DNA of 64,000 nucleotides from the NCBI RefSeq assembly GCF_001184025.1, contig NZ_BBYG01000015.1, forward strand, positions 372,001 through 436,000. Reading direction: 5' to 3'. Below, piece after piece: positions 24,878 to 33,572 of this stretch (position 1 is its first letter; each line of letters begins with the position of its first letter). Position numbers and translations under genes: made by a program. The stretch is from Streptomyces maremycinicus. GTDB taxonomy: Bacteria; Actinomycetota; Actinomycetes; Streptomycetales; Streptomycetaceae. Under the pieces are notes generated by a model that ran no database searches, had not been told where the DNA came from, and saw only the letters and a list, made by a program, of their open reading frames with translations.

Positions 24878-26416
24878 ATGCTGTTGACCCGGCTCGCCGA
24901 CGTGTCCCGCGAGGTCGCCGCCACCTCGGCCCGCTCCCGCAAGATCGCCCTGCTCGCCGGACTCTTCCGGGAAGCGGAGCCGGACGACGTACCGATCGTC
25001 ATCCCCTATCTGGCCGGACGGCTCCCCCAGGGCCGGCTGGGCGTCGGCTGGAAGGTGCTGAGCCGGCCGGTCGCCCCGGCCGACGGGCCCACCCTCACCG
25101 TGCGGGAGGTGGACGCCCGGCTCACCGAGCTGGGCACGGTGTCGGGCACCGGCTCGCAGGCCGAACGGACGCGCCTGGTCGGTGAGTTGATGGGCGCGGC
25201 CACCGCCGACGAACAGCGCTTCCTGCTCGGTCTCCTCACCGGCGAGGTCCGGCAGGGCGCGCTGGACGCCGTCGCGGTGGAGGGCCTGGCACAGGCGACC
25301 GGGGCGCCCGCCACGGACGTCCGCCGGGCGGTGATGCTGGCCGGGTCGCTGCGGACGGTGGCACAGGCGCTGCTCGCGGACGGGCCGGCGGCGCTGGAGG
25401 AGTTCCGGCTCACCGTCGGCCGCCCGGTGCTGCCGATGCTCGCGCACACCGCGTCCACCGTGACCGAGGCGGTCGGCAAGCTCGGCGTCTGCGCGGTGGA
25501 GGAGAAACTGGACGGCATCCGCGTCCAGGTGCACCGCGACGGCGACGACGTCCGCCTCTACACCCGCACCCTCGACGACATCACCGACCGGCTGCCCGAA
25601 GTGACGGACGCGGCAAGGCGGTTGACGGGATCGCGGTTCATCCTGGACGGCGAGGTCCTCGCCTTCGACGAGACGGGCCGCCCGCGCTCCTTCCAGGAGA
25701 CGGCCGGCCGGGTCGGCTCCCGGGTGGATGTGACGGCGGCCGCCGAGGCGGTCCCCGTCGCCCCCGTCTTCTTCGACGTGCTCTCCGTGGACGGCCGGGA
25801 CCTGCTCGACCTGCCCTTCGCCGAACGGCACGCGGAGCTGGACCGGCTGGTGCCCGAGCCGATGCGGGTGCGCCGCACGGTCGTGTCCGGCCCCGAGGAC
25901 GCCGCGGCCGCCGAGGAGTTCTCGAGGCAGACCCTGCTGCGCGGTCATGAGGGCGTGGTGGTGAAGGCCCTCGACGCGCCGTACAGCGCGGGCCGGCGCG
26001 GCGCCTCCTGGCTGAAGGTCAAGCCCGTGCACACGCTCGACCTGGTGGTGCTGGCCGCCGAGTGGGGCCACGGACGGCGCACCGGCAAGCTCTCCAACCT
26101 GCACCTCGGCGCCCGCACCGCGGACGGCGGCTTCGCCATGCTCGGCAAGACCTTCAAGGGCCTGACCGACGCCCTGCTCACCTGGCAGACGGAACGCCTG
26201 AGGGAACTGGCCGTCGAGGAGAGCGGGTACGTGGTGACCGTGCGCCCCGAACTCGTCGTGGAGATCGCCTACGACGGTCTCCAGCGCTCCACCCGCTACC
26301 CGGCCGGTGTCACGCTCCGCTTCGCCCGCGTCCTGCGCTACCGCGAGGACAAACGCCCGGAGGAGGCGGACACGGTGGAGACCCTCCTCGCCGCCCACCC
26401 GGAGGTGCGCCCTTGA
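24878..26416 (+). CDS. ligB: ATP-dependent DNA ligase (LigB type)
   Basis: 512 aa, matching the usual length of actinobacterial LigB. An N-terminal helical DNA-binding domain (1-200) precedes the nucleotidyltransferase core with active-site Lys210 in VEEKLDGIRVQV, then ILDGEVLAFD, a motif-IV-like EGVVVK and motif V SWLKVKP. The C-terminal OB domain ends around 500. It joins DNA nicks using ATP, alongside the essential NAD-dependent LigA found elsewhere in such genomes. The stop overlaps the TTG of the NUDIX gene (TTGA). Confidence 0.92.
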   Translation: MLLTRLADVSREVAATSARSRKIALLAGLFREAEPDDVPIVIPYLAGRLPQGRLGVGWKVLSRPVAPADGPTLTVREVDARLTELGTVSGTGSQAERTRLVGELMGAATADEQRFLLGLLTGEVRQGALDAVAVEGLAQATGAPATDVRRAVMLAGSLRTVAQALLADGPAALEEFRLTVGRPVLPMLAHTASTVTEAVGKLGVCAVEEKLDGIRVQVHRDGDDVRLYTRTLDDITDRLPEVTDAARRLTGSRFILDGEVLAFDETGRPRSFQETAGRVGSRVDVTAAAEAVPVAPVFFDVLSVDGRDLLDLPFAERHAELDRLVPEPMRVRRTVVSGPEDAAAAEEFSRQTLLRGHEGVVVKALDAPYSAGRRGASWLKVKPVHTLDLVVLAAEWGHGRRTGKLSNLHLGARTADGGFAMLGKTFKGLTDALLTWQTERLRELAVEESGYVVTVRPELVVEIAYDGLQRSTRYPAGVTLRFARVLRYREDKRPEEADTVETLLAAHPEVRP

Positions 26417-26886
26417 CCCCCGCCACGCCGAAGCGCAGCGCGGGCCTGCTGTTGTTCCGGCACACCGCCGACGGCCCTCAGGTGTTGCTGGGCCATATGG
26501 GCGGACCGTACTTCGCGAGGAGGGACGCCGGGGCGTGGACCGTCCCGAAGGGCGAGTACGAGCCCGACGAACCGGCCTGGGAGGCGGCCCGCCGCGAGTT
26601 CCGGGAGGAGCTGGGCCTGCCGCCGCCCGACGGCGAGGCGATCGATCTCGGCGAGGTCCGGCAGAAGAACGGCAAGATCGTCACCGCCTGGGCGATCGAG
26701 GCGGACCTCGACCCGGCGGCGATCACCCCGGGCACGTTCACCATGGAGTGGCCGCCGAGGTCCGGCCTGACCGAGGAGTTCCCGGAGCTGGACCGGGTGG
26801 CCTGGTTCGGGCTCGGCCGGGCCCGCGAGCTGATCGTCACGGCACAGGCCGCGTTTCTCGACCGGCTGGCGGAGCACTCGTCCTGA
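26413..26886 (+). CDS. NUDIX hydrolase coupled to DNA ligase
   Basis: 157 aa from a TTG that overlaps the ligase stop; this start is chosen because it is the first in frame and gives MTPATPKRSAGLLLFR, the normal family N-terminus. NUDIX residues: GEYEPDEPAWEAARREF-REELGL, so the G-x5-E-x7-REUxEExGU box is present. The family is often listed as diadenosine tetraphosphate or nucleotide pyrophosphatase-like. Coupling to an ATP-dependent ligase suggests a nucleotide-clean-up or DNA-repair role (inference). Confidence 0.87.
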   Translation: MTPATPKRSAGLLLFRHTADGPQVLLGHMGGPYFARRDAGAWTVPKGEYEPDEPAWEAARREFREELGLPPPDGEAIDLGEVRQKNGKIVTAWAIEADLDPAAITPGTFTMEWPPRSGLTEEFPELDRVAWFGLGRARELIVTAQAAFLDRLAEHSS

Positions 26887-26963
26887 GCGGATGCGCACGC
26901 GTTGCGGCCCGGGGTCCGGCGCGGGAAGGTCGAAGCACGGTTCAGCTCTTCAGGAGGTCGGTC

Positions 26964-28349
26964 ATGCCCATCGCGACGGTGAACCCGGCGAACGGCGAGA
27001 CGCTTCGGACGTACGAGGCCATGGGCGAGGAGGAGGTGGAGCGGCGGCTCCAGCTCGCGGAGGCCACGTTCCGCACGTACCGGACGACTGCGTTCGCCGA
27101 GCGCGCCCGCCTCCTCGGCCGGGCCGCCGACCTCCTCGAGGAGGACCGGGCGGAGATCGGCCGGGTGATGACCACCGAGATGGGAAAGCCGGTGAAGCAG
27201 GCGCGCGCGGAGGCGGCGAAGTGCGCCAAGGCGATGCGCTGGTACGCGGAGCACGCGGCGGAGCTGCTCGCCGACGAGGATCCGTCCGCCGCCGACGTGA
27301 AGGACTCCGGCGCGGCGCGCGCCCTGGTCCGTTACCGGCCGCTGGGCCCGGTGCTCGCGGTGATGCCGTGGAACTTCCCGCTGTGGCAGGTGGTCCGCTT
27401 CGCCGCGCCGGCCCTGATGGCGGGCAACGTGGGCCTGCTCAAGCACGCCTCGAACGTGCCGCAGACCGCCCTGTACCTGGAGGACCTGTTCCACCGGGCC
27501 GGTTTCACCGAGGGCTGTTTCCAGACGCTGCTCGTCGGCTCCGGCGCGGTCGACGAGATCCTGCGCGACGAGCGGGTCAAGGCGGCGACCCTGACCGGGA
27601 GCGAGCCGGCCGGGCGGGCGGTCGCCGCCACCGCCGGGGAGATGATCAAGAAGACGGTGCTGGAGCTGGGCGGCAGCGACCCGTACGTGGTGATGCCGTC
27701 GGCGGACGTCGACCGGGCCGCGCGGGTGGCGGTGACCGCCCGGGTGCAGAACAACGGGCAGTCGTGCATCGCCGCCAAGCGGTTCATCGTTCACACGGAC
27801 GTGTACGACGCGTTCACCGAGCGGTTCGTCGCGGGCATGGCGGCGCTGAAGGTCGGCGACCCGCTGGAGGAGGAGACCGAGGTCGGGCCGCTGGCGAGCG
27901 AGCAGGGGCGGGCGGACCTGGAGGAACTGGTGGACGACGCGCGGCGTGGCGGCGCCGCCGTCCTGTGCGGGGGCGAACGGCCCGACGGGCCGGGCTGGTA
28001 CTACCCGCCGACCGTGCTCTCCGGGATCACCCGCGAGATGCGCATCCACCGGGAGGAGGCGTTCGGTCCGGTCGCGACGCTGTACCGGGCGGCCGACCTG
28101 GACGAGGCGGTGCTCATCGCCAACGACTCCCCGTTCGGCCTGAGTTCCAACGTGTGGACCCGGGACGAGGCCGAGGTCGACCGTTTCGTACGGGATCTGG
28201 AGGCCGGTGGGGTGTACTTCAACGGGATGACCGCGTCCCATCCGGGGTTCCCGTTCGGCGGGGTGAAGCGGTCCGGGTACGGCCGTGAGCTGTCCGGGCA
28301 CGGAATCCGGGAGTTCTGCAACATCACCACGGTTTGGCACGGTGCGTGA
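26964..28349 (+). CDS. gabD: NADP-dependent succinate semialdehyde dehydrogenase
   Basis: 461 aa; AGGAGG eight bases before the ATG. Aldehyde dehydrogenase signatures: NFPLWQVVRFAAPAL, TGSEPAGRAV, catalytic Glu in ELGGSDPYVV and catalytic Cys in NNGQSC. The shorter length (about 460 aa), the MPIATVNPANGE start and the FPFGGVKRSGYGRE end match the GabD1 group of actinobacterial succinate semialdehyde dehydrogenases, which oxidise succinate semialdehyde to succinate. Monocistronic; substrate call is by family resemblance. Confidence 0.87.
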   Translation: MPIATVNPANGETLRTYEAMGEEEVERRLQLAEATFRTYRTTAFAERARLLGRAADLLEEDRAEIGRVMTTEMGKPVKQARAEAAKCAKAMRWYAEHAAELLADEDPSAADVKDSGAARALVRYRPLGPVLAVMPWNFPLWQVVRFAAPALMAGNVGLLKHASNVPQTALYLEDLFHRAGFTEGCFQTLLVGSGAVDEILRDERVKAATLTGSEPAGRAVAATAGEMIKKTVLELGGSDPYVVMPSADVDRAARVAVTARVQNNGQSCIAAKRFIVHTDVYDAFTERFVAGMAALKVGDPLEEETEVGPLASEQGRADLEELVDDARRGGAAVLCGGERPDGPGWYYPPTVLSGITREMRIHREEAFGPVATLYRAADLDEAVLIANDSPFGLSSNVWTRDEAEVDRFVRDLEAGGVYFNGMTASHPGFPFGGVKRSGYGRELSGHGIREFCNITTVWHGA

Positions 28350-28374
28350 GCGTCGCGCGGCTACGATCCCGGAT

Positions 28375-28611
28375 GTGAACCGCGAAGTGACTCTGCCTCT
28401 GATCGTCGATGACCGCGGGACCTTGCAGGTGGCCGCGGCCGACGTGAGCAAGCTGCTCCGCACGTTGGGCGGTCGGTGGCTGCATCTCGTCGAGGCCGGA
28501 GCGGACGGGCTGGACGAGGACACCGTCGCCGCGTTGACCATCGAGCTCGCCAAGCTGGCCGACCGGATCGATGTGGCGTGCATCGCGCACAGCAGCGGAG
28601 GTACGCCGTAG
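28375..28611 (+). CDS. Small conserved protein (DUF6213-like)
   Basis: 78 aa from a GTG (MNREVTLPLIVDDRGT). Acidic soluble protein with no signal or membrane segment; the sequence LLRTLGGRWLHLVEAGADG followed by LTIELAKLADRIDV is a pattern I recall from a conserved actinobacterial family of unknown function. No Shine-Dalgarno is obvious, and the short spacer from the dehydrogenase stop (25 bases) suggests it may be read through from that gene. A strong hairpin abuts its stop. Confidence 0.75.
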   Translation: MNREVTLPLIVDDRGTLQVAAADVSKLLRTLGGRWLHLVEAGADGLDEDTVAALTIELAKLADRIDVACIAHSSGGTP

Positions 28612-28634
28612 GGGGCGCCCCCGAGGGCGCCCCC
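28611..28634. terminator. Bidirectional terminator hairpin
   Basis: GGGGGCGCCC and GGGCGCCCCC form a perfect 10-bp stem with a CCGA loop. It fills the 28-base gap between the convergent DUF6213-like and DUF4352-like genes and begins at the last base of the former's stop codon. Confidence 0.85.
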
Positions 28635-28639
28635 GCGCG

Positions 28640-29317
28640 CTATTTCACGTTGCCCGCGAAGATGGACGTCTCGGAGTCGTAGTCGGGCGCCACCTCGACC
28701 TGGAGGTACCTGGCGGTCTTGGGGAGTTCGCATCCCCAGGCGAACGACAGCGAGCGGCCGGCCAGGACGCTGGTGTCGGGGGTGCCGTCGAGACCGTCGT
28801 CGAAGATGGCCTCGGCCTCCTTGCCCTCGTCGCCGTAGGCGCAGTTCACGGTCATGCTGGTGGCGTCGAAGGTGGTCTTCGAGCTGTTGACGACCTTGAT
28901 CGTGAACTTGACGTAGGGCGTGTTCTCGGGGGACGCGTAGTCGTGGGAGACGCTCCGGGAGAACTTCGACAGGCTGATCTCCACCTCGTTGTCGTAGACG
29001 ACGGTGTCCGAGAGCGTGTAGGCGCCGTCCTCGGTCTCCTCCGCCGCCGGTTCGTCGCCGGTGTCCGTCCCGGCGGCCGCGTCGGTACCGCCCGCGAACT
29101 CCGTCTCGGTGACGGTGACGGTGGGCGCGGCCTCCGCGGCCCCGTCACCGTCGTCGCCGGTGACGGTCACCGTGACGGCGGACGCCAGGACCGCCGCGAC
29201 CACGGCCGCGGCCGCGGCGACGAGGACCGTGGTGGACCTGCGGGGCGGCGGGGGCGGCGGAGGCGGGAACTGCGGGCCGTAGCCGGGCATCGGCGGTGGC
29301 GTGAATGCGTTGCTCAT
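28640..29317 (-). CDS. Membrane-anchored DUF4352-like extracellular protein
   Basis: 225 aa. A Pro-rich cytoplasmic head (run of P at about 19-25) leads to a single membrane segment (31-52), an acidic Thr/Asp/Glu linker, then a domain of about 115 residues with YVKFTIKVVNSSKTTFDAT, the immunoglobulin-like DUF4352 pattern of streptococcal-type telokin fold proteins. Two Cys (NCAYG and GCELP) may form a disulfide outside the cell. Predicted to be exposed on the outer face of the membrane; function not known. Confidence 0.78.
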   Translation of the reverse strand: MSNAFTPPPMPGYGPQFPPPPPPPPRRSTTVLVAAAAAVVAAVLASAVTVTVTGDDGDGAAEAAPTVTVTETEFAGGTDAAAGTDTGDEPAAEETEDGAYTLSDTVVYDNEVEISLSKFSRSVSHDYASPENTPYVKFTIKVVNSSKTTFDATSMTVNCAYGDEGKEAEAIFDDGLDGTPDTSVLAGRSLSFAWGCELPKTARYLQVEVAPDYDSETSIFAGNVK

Positions 29318-29394
29318 GGTCCCCCCAGGACTGTTCCGTTGAAGAGTGAATCATCCCTTGTGCGAGGTCAAGTGGGGAGTCCTGGAACACCGGC

Positions 29395-29422
29395 GGCCCT
29401 CCGGGGGTCCTCCCGGAGGGCC
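29395..29422 (-). terminator. Terminator of the acyl-CoA dehydrogenase gene
   Basis: GGCCCTCCGGG (29395-29405) pairs perfectly with 29412-29422 around a 6-base loop. It lies 24 bases beyond the stop of the minus-strand dehydrogenase. Confidence 0.75.
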
Positions 29423-29445
29423 GGAACACGCCGCCGTCCGGCGCT

Positions 29446-30672
29446 TCAGCGGATCGGCATCCCCGACAGGGTGCGGGCGATCACCAGGCGCTGGATCTCG
29501 CTGGTTCCCTCGAAGATCGTGTAGATGGCCGCGTCGCGGTGCATGCGCTCCACCGGGTACTCCCTGGTGTAGCCGTTGCCGCCGAGGATCTGGATCGCCT
29601 GCGCGGTGACCGTCTTCGCCGTCTCGCTGGCGTACAGCTTCGACATCGAGCCCTCGGCGGCGGTGAACGGCTTGCCGTTGACCGCCATCCAGGACGCGCG
29701 CCAGACCAGCAGCCGGGCCGCGTCGATCTGCGTGCGCATGTCCGCGAGCTGGAAGGCGACGCCCTGGTTGTCGATGATCGGGCGGCCGAACTGCTCACGG
29801 GTCTTGGCGTAGTCGAGGGCCACCTCGTACGCGGCGCGGGCCGTGCCGACGGCCATGGCGCCGACCGCCGGCCGCGAGGCCTCGAAGGTCGCCATCGCCG
29901 CGTTCTTCACCCGCTCGCCACCGGTCCTCGCCCGCTCGCGGGCCCGCGCCAGCCGCTCGTCCAGCTTCTCCTTGCCGCCGAGGAGGCAGGAGCCGGGGAT
30001 CCGCACGTTGTCGAGGATCACCTCGGCGGTGTGCGAGGCGCGGATGCCGTGCTTCTTGAACTTCTGGCCCTGGGCGAGGCCCGGGGTGCCCGGCGGGACG
30101 ATGAAGGAGGCGTGCCCCTTCGAACCGAGCTCGGCGTCCACGGCCGCGACGACCACGTGGACGTTGGCGATGCCGCCGTTGGTCGCCCAGGTCTTGGTGC
30201 CGTTGAGCACCCACTCGTCCTTGGCCTCGTCGTAGACGGCCCGCGTCCGCAGCGAGGCGACGTCGGAGCCCGCGTCGGGCTCGGAGGAGCAGAAGGCGGC
30301 CACCTTCACGTCACTGGCGTCGCCGTACATCTGCGGGATCCAGGTGCCGATCTGCTCCTCGGTCCCGTTGGCGAGCACGCCGACGGCGGCGAGGCCGGTG
30401 CCCACGATCGACAGGGCGATGCCCGCGTCGCCCCAGAACAGCTCCTCCATGGCCATCGGGATACCGAGGCCGGTGGGGTCGAAGTACTGCTGCGCGTAGA
30501 AGTCGAGCGAGTAGATCCCGACCTTCGCGGCCTCCTGGATGACCGGCCAGGGAGTCTCCTCACGCTCGTCCCATTCGGCGGCCGCGGGGCGGATGACGTC
30601 GGCCGCGAAGCCGTGCAGCCAGTCCCGGACCTCCTTCTGTTCGTCGTTGAGCTCCATGGTGAACTCGGCCAT
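29446..30672 (-). CDS. Acyl-CoA dehydrogenase
   Basis: 408 aa; GGAGGGG four bases before the ATG. Complete family pattern: FCSSEPDAGSDVASL, the substrate loop TWATNGGIANVHVVVA, and the C-terminal YTIFEGTSEIQRLVIARTL carrying the FAD/active-site contacts. An insertion of basic residues (LARARERARTGGERVKNA, about 245-262) is unusual for short-chain enzymes. Divergent from a TetR regulator with palindromes between them; likely repressed by it and induced by a fatty acyl-CoA. Substrate chain length cannot be read from sequence alone. Confidence 0.9.
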   Translation of the reverse strand: MAEFTMELNDEQKEVRDWLHGFAADVIRPAAAEWDEREETPWPVIQEAAKVGIYSLDFYAQQYFDPTGLGIPMAMEELFWGDAGIALSIVGTGLAAVGVLANGTEEQIGTWIPQMYGDASDVKVAAFCSSEPDAGSDVASLRTRAVYDEAKDEWVLNGTKTWATNGGIANVHVVVAAVDAELGSKGHASFIVPPGTPGLAQGQKFKKHGIRASHTAEVILDNVRIPGSCLLGGKEKLDERLARARERARTGGERVKNAAMATFEASRPAVGAMAVGTARAAYEVALDYAKTREQFGRPIIDNQGVAFQLADMRTQIDAARLLVWRASWMAVNGKPFTAAEGSMSKLYASETAKTVTAQAIQILGGNGYTREYPVERMHRDAAIYTIFEGTSEIQRLVIARTLSGMPIR

Positions 30673-30697
30673 GTCCCCTCCAGGGCGGAACGTGCGT

Positions 30698-30734
30698 GTT
30701 ACTAGCGGTAACGCGAGTCTGTTACCGGTCGGTA
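30698..30734. promoter_or_regulatory. Two palindromes, probable TetR operator
   Basis: GTTAC-TAGCG-GTAAC at 30698-30712 and TACCG-GT-CGGTA at 30723-30734 lie in the 177-base divergent region, 26 and 51 bases upstream of the dehydrogenase start. Both contain the TTAC/GTAA half-site theme, as expected for a dimeric TetR repressor. The region also carries the TetR gene's promoter. Confidence 0.65.
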
Positions 30735-30849
30735 GGAAAAGTCAACTCCTGCTCACGGCCCGGGAGCCGCCCGGCCCGTTCGATGTCAGGCTGCTGCCAG
30801 GTGTTAGTTTGCGCAGGCGTCACCGAATCAGCACGGGTGGGGAGAGCTC

Positions 30850-31491
30850 ATGGACACCACACAGCGGACCGAGCAGCAGCGGTCCGCCGACCGCCGAAGG
30901 CGCGAGCTGCTGGAGGCCGCCGACCGGGTGGTGCTGCGCGACGGCCCGCAGGCCTCGATGAACGCGATCGCGGCGGAGGCGGGCATCACCAAACCGATCC
31001 TCTACCGGCACTTCGGTGACAAGGGCGGACTCTACGCCGCGCTCGCCAAACGGCACACGGACGCGCTGCTGGACTCGCTGCGGGCCGCGCTGGACGCGCC
31101 CGCCGAGCGGCGCGAACGGGTGGAGGCCACGCTGGACACCTACCTCGCGGCGATCGAGGCCCGGCCCCAGGTCTACCGGTTCCTGATGCACCCCTCGGAC
31201 GGGTCGCCCGGCGAGCAGGGTTTCGACGTGGGCAAGCACTCGGCGCCGCTGCTCCGGCGGATGGGCGAGGAGCTGGCCCAGGTCATCGAGGACCGGGTGG
31301 ACCTCGGACCCGGGAGTCAGCAGCTGGCCCGGGTGTGGGGACACGGGATCGTCGGCATGATGCACGCGGCCGGGGACTGGTGGCTGGGCGAGCGGCCCTG
31401 CACCCGTGCGGAGCTGGTGCGGAGCCTGGCCGATCTGCTGTGGGGCCGCCTCGCGGCGGCAGGGGACAAGCTCGGCGGCCCCGGGTTCTGA
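30850..31491 (+). CDS. TetR/AcrR family transcriptional regulator
   Basis: 213 aa, ATG with GGGGAG eight bases upstream. The N-terminal HTH is clear: LLEAADRVVLRDGPQASMNAIAAEAG then ITKPILYRHFGDKGGLYAAL. The ligand-binding half is helical. Divergent to an acyl-CoA dehydrogenase; such pairs in actinobacteria are typically fatty-acid-responsive repressors, so an acyl-CoA effector is a reasonable inference. Palindromes lie between the two genes. Confidence 0.88.
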   Translation: MDTTQRTEQQRSADRRRRELLEAADRVVLRDGPQASMNAIAAEAGITKPILYRHFGDKGGLYAALAKRHTDALLDSLRAALDAPAERRERVEATLDTYLAAIEARPQVYRFLMHPSDGSPGEQGFDVGKHSAPLLRRMGEELAQVIEDRVDLGPGSQQLARVWGHGIVGMMHAAGDWWLGERPCTRAELVRSLADLLWGRLAAAGDKLGGPGF

Positions 31492-31600
31492 CCCCCGCCC
31501 GCCGGGCCCGGAAGTCTCCGCCCCTCGCCTGCCGGGCGGAAGACGCACGCGGCCGCTCCCGCCACCCCGCGCGGCCGCCCGGGGACACCGCCCCGCGGGC

Positions 31601-32158
31601 TCAGGCGGCCGGACCGGCCGTCCGGCTCCAGGAGGCCCGTGCGGCCCTGCGCGAGAGCCTCCTCCCGCGCCAGCCGGTCACGCGGTCCGCGTACACCGTG
31701 CCCTCCAGGTGGTCCGCCTCGTGCTGCAAGCATCTGGCAAAGAATCCCGTGCCGTGCACGGTGACCGGCTCGCCCGTCACCGTGAACCCCTCGACCACCG
31801 CGTGGTCGTGACGCTCCGTCCCCGCCTCCAGGCCCGGCAGCGACAGACAGCCCTCCGGGCCGCGCAGGACGATGCCGTCCGCCCGTACCAGCCGGGGGTT
31901 CACCACATGGCCCAGGTGACGGACGTCCTCGTCGTCGGGGCAGTCGTAGACGAAGACCCTCAGCGGCACGCCCACCTGGTTCGCGGCGAGTCCCACACCC
32001 TGGGCCGCGTACATCGTGGCGAACATGTCCTCGACGAGCCGGGCGAGTTCGGGGCCGAAGTCGGTGACGTCCTCGCACCGGGTGTGCAGGACGGGGTCAC
32101 CGAGCAGGGAGAGGGGCCGGACGCGCCCGCGGGCGCCCGGGATGGAGCCGTGTCGCAT
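31601..32158 (-). CDS. def: Peptide deformylase
   Basis: 185 aa from the ATG of MRHGSIPGAR. All three PDF motifs are present: GVGLAANQVG (motif 1), EGCLSLPG with metal ligand Cys104, and QHEADHLEG with His146 and His150. Removes the formyl group from nascent proteins. Streptomycetes usually have several deformylases; which one this is cannot be fixed from sequence. Start site is weakly supported because the ribosome-binding site is poor; a longer version would run into the divergent murT promoter. Confidence 0.9.
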   Translation of the reverse strand: MRHGSIPGARGRVRPLSLLGDPVLHTRCEDVTDFGPELARLVEDMFATMYAAQGVGLAANQVGVPLRVFVYDCPDDEDVRHLGHVVNPRLVRADGIVLRGPEGCLSLPGLEAGTERHDHAVVEGFTVTGEPVTVHGTGFFARCLQHEADHLEGTVYADRVTGWRGRRLSRRAARASWSRTAGPAA

Positions 32159-32316
32159 GATGGCAAGGGTACGGTCCTTTCTGACACGCGCATGCCGCTC
32201 ACGGGCGTGAGGTGGTGCCGGGATTCGGGAGTGCGAATGGATCTCGATAGGCTGACCACTCACCACGTTGCCGTACGGCAGAGGCGCGGCGCGTACGCAA
32301 GGAGGATCGAGAACTG

Positions 32317-33555
32317 ATGGCAGGCAACTCGGACCCGCTCACGCCGCGGGCCAAGATCGCCGTGACCGCCGGCAAAGCGGTCGCGGCGGCGTCGCGCGCC
32401 GCGGGGCGCGGCAGCGGTTCGGTGATCGGCGGCCGGGTGGCGCTCAAGCTCGACCCCGACCTTCTCGCCCGGCTCGCCCAGAACCTGGACGTCATCCTCG
32501 TCTCGGCGACCAACGGCAAGACCACCACCACCCGGCTGATCGCCGAGGCCCTGCGCGCCGCCGGGCCGGTCGTGTCCAACGCGCTCGGCGCCAACATGCC
32601 GGCCGGCATCACCTCGGCCCTCGCGGGCGGGTCGGAGGCGAAGTACGGCGTCATCGAGGTCGACGAGAAGTACCTCGCGGGTGTGGCCCGGGACACCTCC
32701 CCCAAGTGCATCGCGCTGCTCAACCTCTCCCGCGACCAGCTGGACCGCGCGGCCGAGACCCGCATGCTCGCGGAGAACTGGCGCGAGGGGCTCGCCGGTT
32801 CCAAGGCGGTCGTGGTCGCGAACGCCGACGACCCGCTCGTGGTGTGGGCCGCGTCCTCCTCCCCCAACGTGATCTGGGTCGCCGCCGGGCAGATGTGGAA
32901 GGACGACGCCTGGTCGTGCCCGTCCTGCGGCGGTGTGATGCAGCGGCCCGGCGACGACTGGTTCTGCGGCGAGTGCGGATTCCGGCGTCCGACGCCGAGC
33001 TGGGCGCTGTCCGGGGACCACGTCCTCGACCCGCACGGGTCGGCCTGGCCGATCCACCTCCAGCTGCCGGGCCGCGCCAACAAGGCCAACGCCGCCTCCT
33101 CGGCCGCCGTGGCCGCCGTCTTCGGGGTGCCGCCGCAGGTGGCGCTGGAGCGGATGTACGCGGTGCAGGCCGTCGCCGGGCGCTACGACGTCGTCCAGTT
33201 CCAGGGGCGTGACCTGCGGCTGCTGCTCGCGAAGAACCCGGCGGGCTGGCTCGAGACCTTCAGCCTGATCGATCCGCCGCCCACCCCGGTGATCCTCTCG
33301 GTGAACGCGCGCGGGGCCGACGGCACCGACACCTCCTGGCTGTGGGACGTCGACTACACGCGTCTGACCGGCCACCCGATCTTCGTCGTGGGTGACCGCA
33401 AGCTGGACCTCGCGGTGCGCCTGGAGGTCGCCAACCAGCACTTCCAGGTGTGCGAGAACCTCGACCAGGCCGTGCAGCAGGCGCCGCCGGGCCGGATCGA
33501 GGTCATCGCGAACTACACCGCGTTCCAGGACCTGCGCCGCCGCGTCGGCAACTGA
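32317..33555 (+). CDS. murT: Lipid II isoglutaminyl synthase, MurT subunit
   Basis: 412 aa; AGGAGG eleven bases upstream of the ATG. Mur-ligase-like: ATP loop SATNGKTTTTR at about 63-73, NLSRDQLDR, and a zinc ribbon with Cys201, Cys204, Cys217 and Cys220 (CPSC and CGEC). The C-terminal DUF1727 region holds the catalytic triad area. MurT activates the alpha-carboxylate of D-Glu in the lipid II stem and GatD supplies ammonia, giving D-isoglutamine. Followed 17 bases later by gatD. Confidence 0.93.
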   Translation: MAGNSDPLTPRAKIAVTAGKAVAAASRAAGRGSGSVIGGRVALKLDPDLLARLAQNLDVILVSATNGKTTTTRLIAEALRAAGPVVSNALGANMPAGITSALAGGSEAKYGVIEVDEKYLAGVARDTSPKCIALLNLSRDQLDRAAETRMLAENWREGLAGSKAVVVANADDPLVVWAASSSPNVIWVAAGQMWKDDAWSCPSCGGVMQRPGDDWFCGECGFRRPTPSWALSGDHVLDPHGSAWPIHLQLPGRANKANAASSAAVAAVFGVPPQVALERMYAVQAVAGRYDVVQFQGRDLRLLLAKNPAGWLETFSLIDPPPTPVILSVNARGADGTDTSWLWDVDYTRLTGHPIFVVGDRKLDLAVRLEVANQHFQVCENLDQAVQQAPPGRIEVIANYTAFQDLRRRVGN

Positions 33556-33572
33556 CCCCGAAGGACGTTTCC

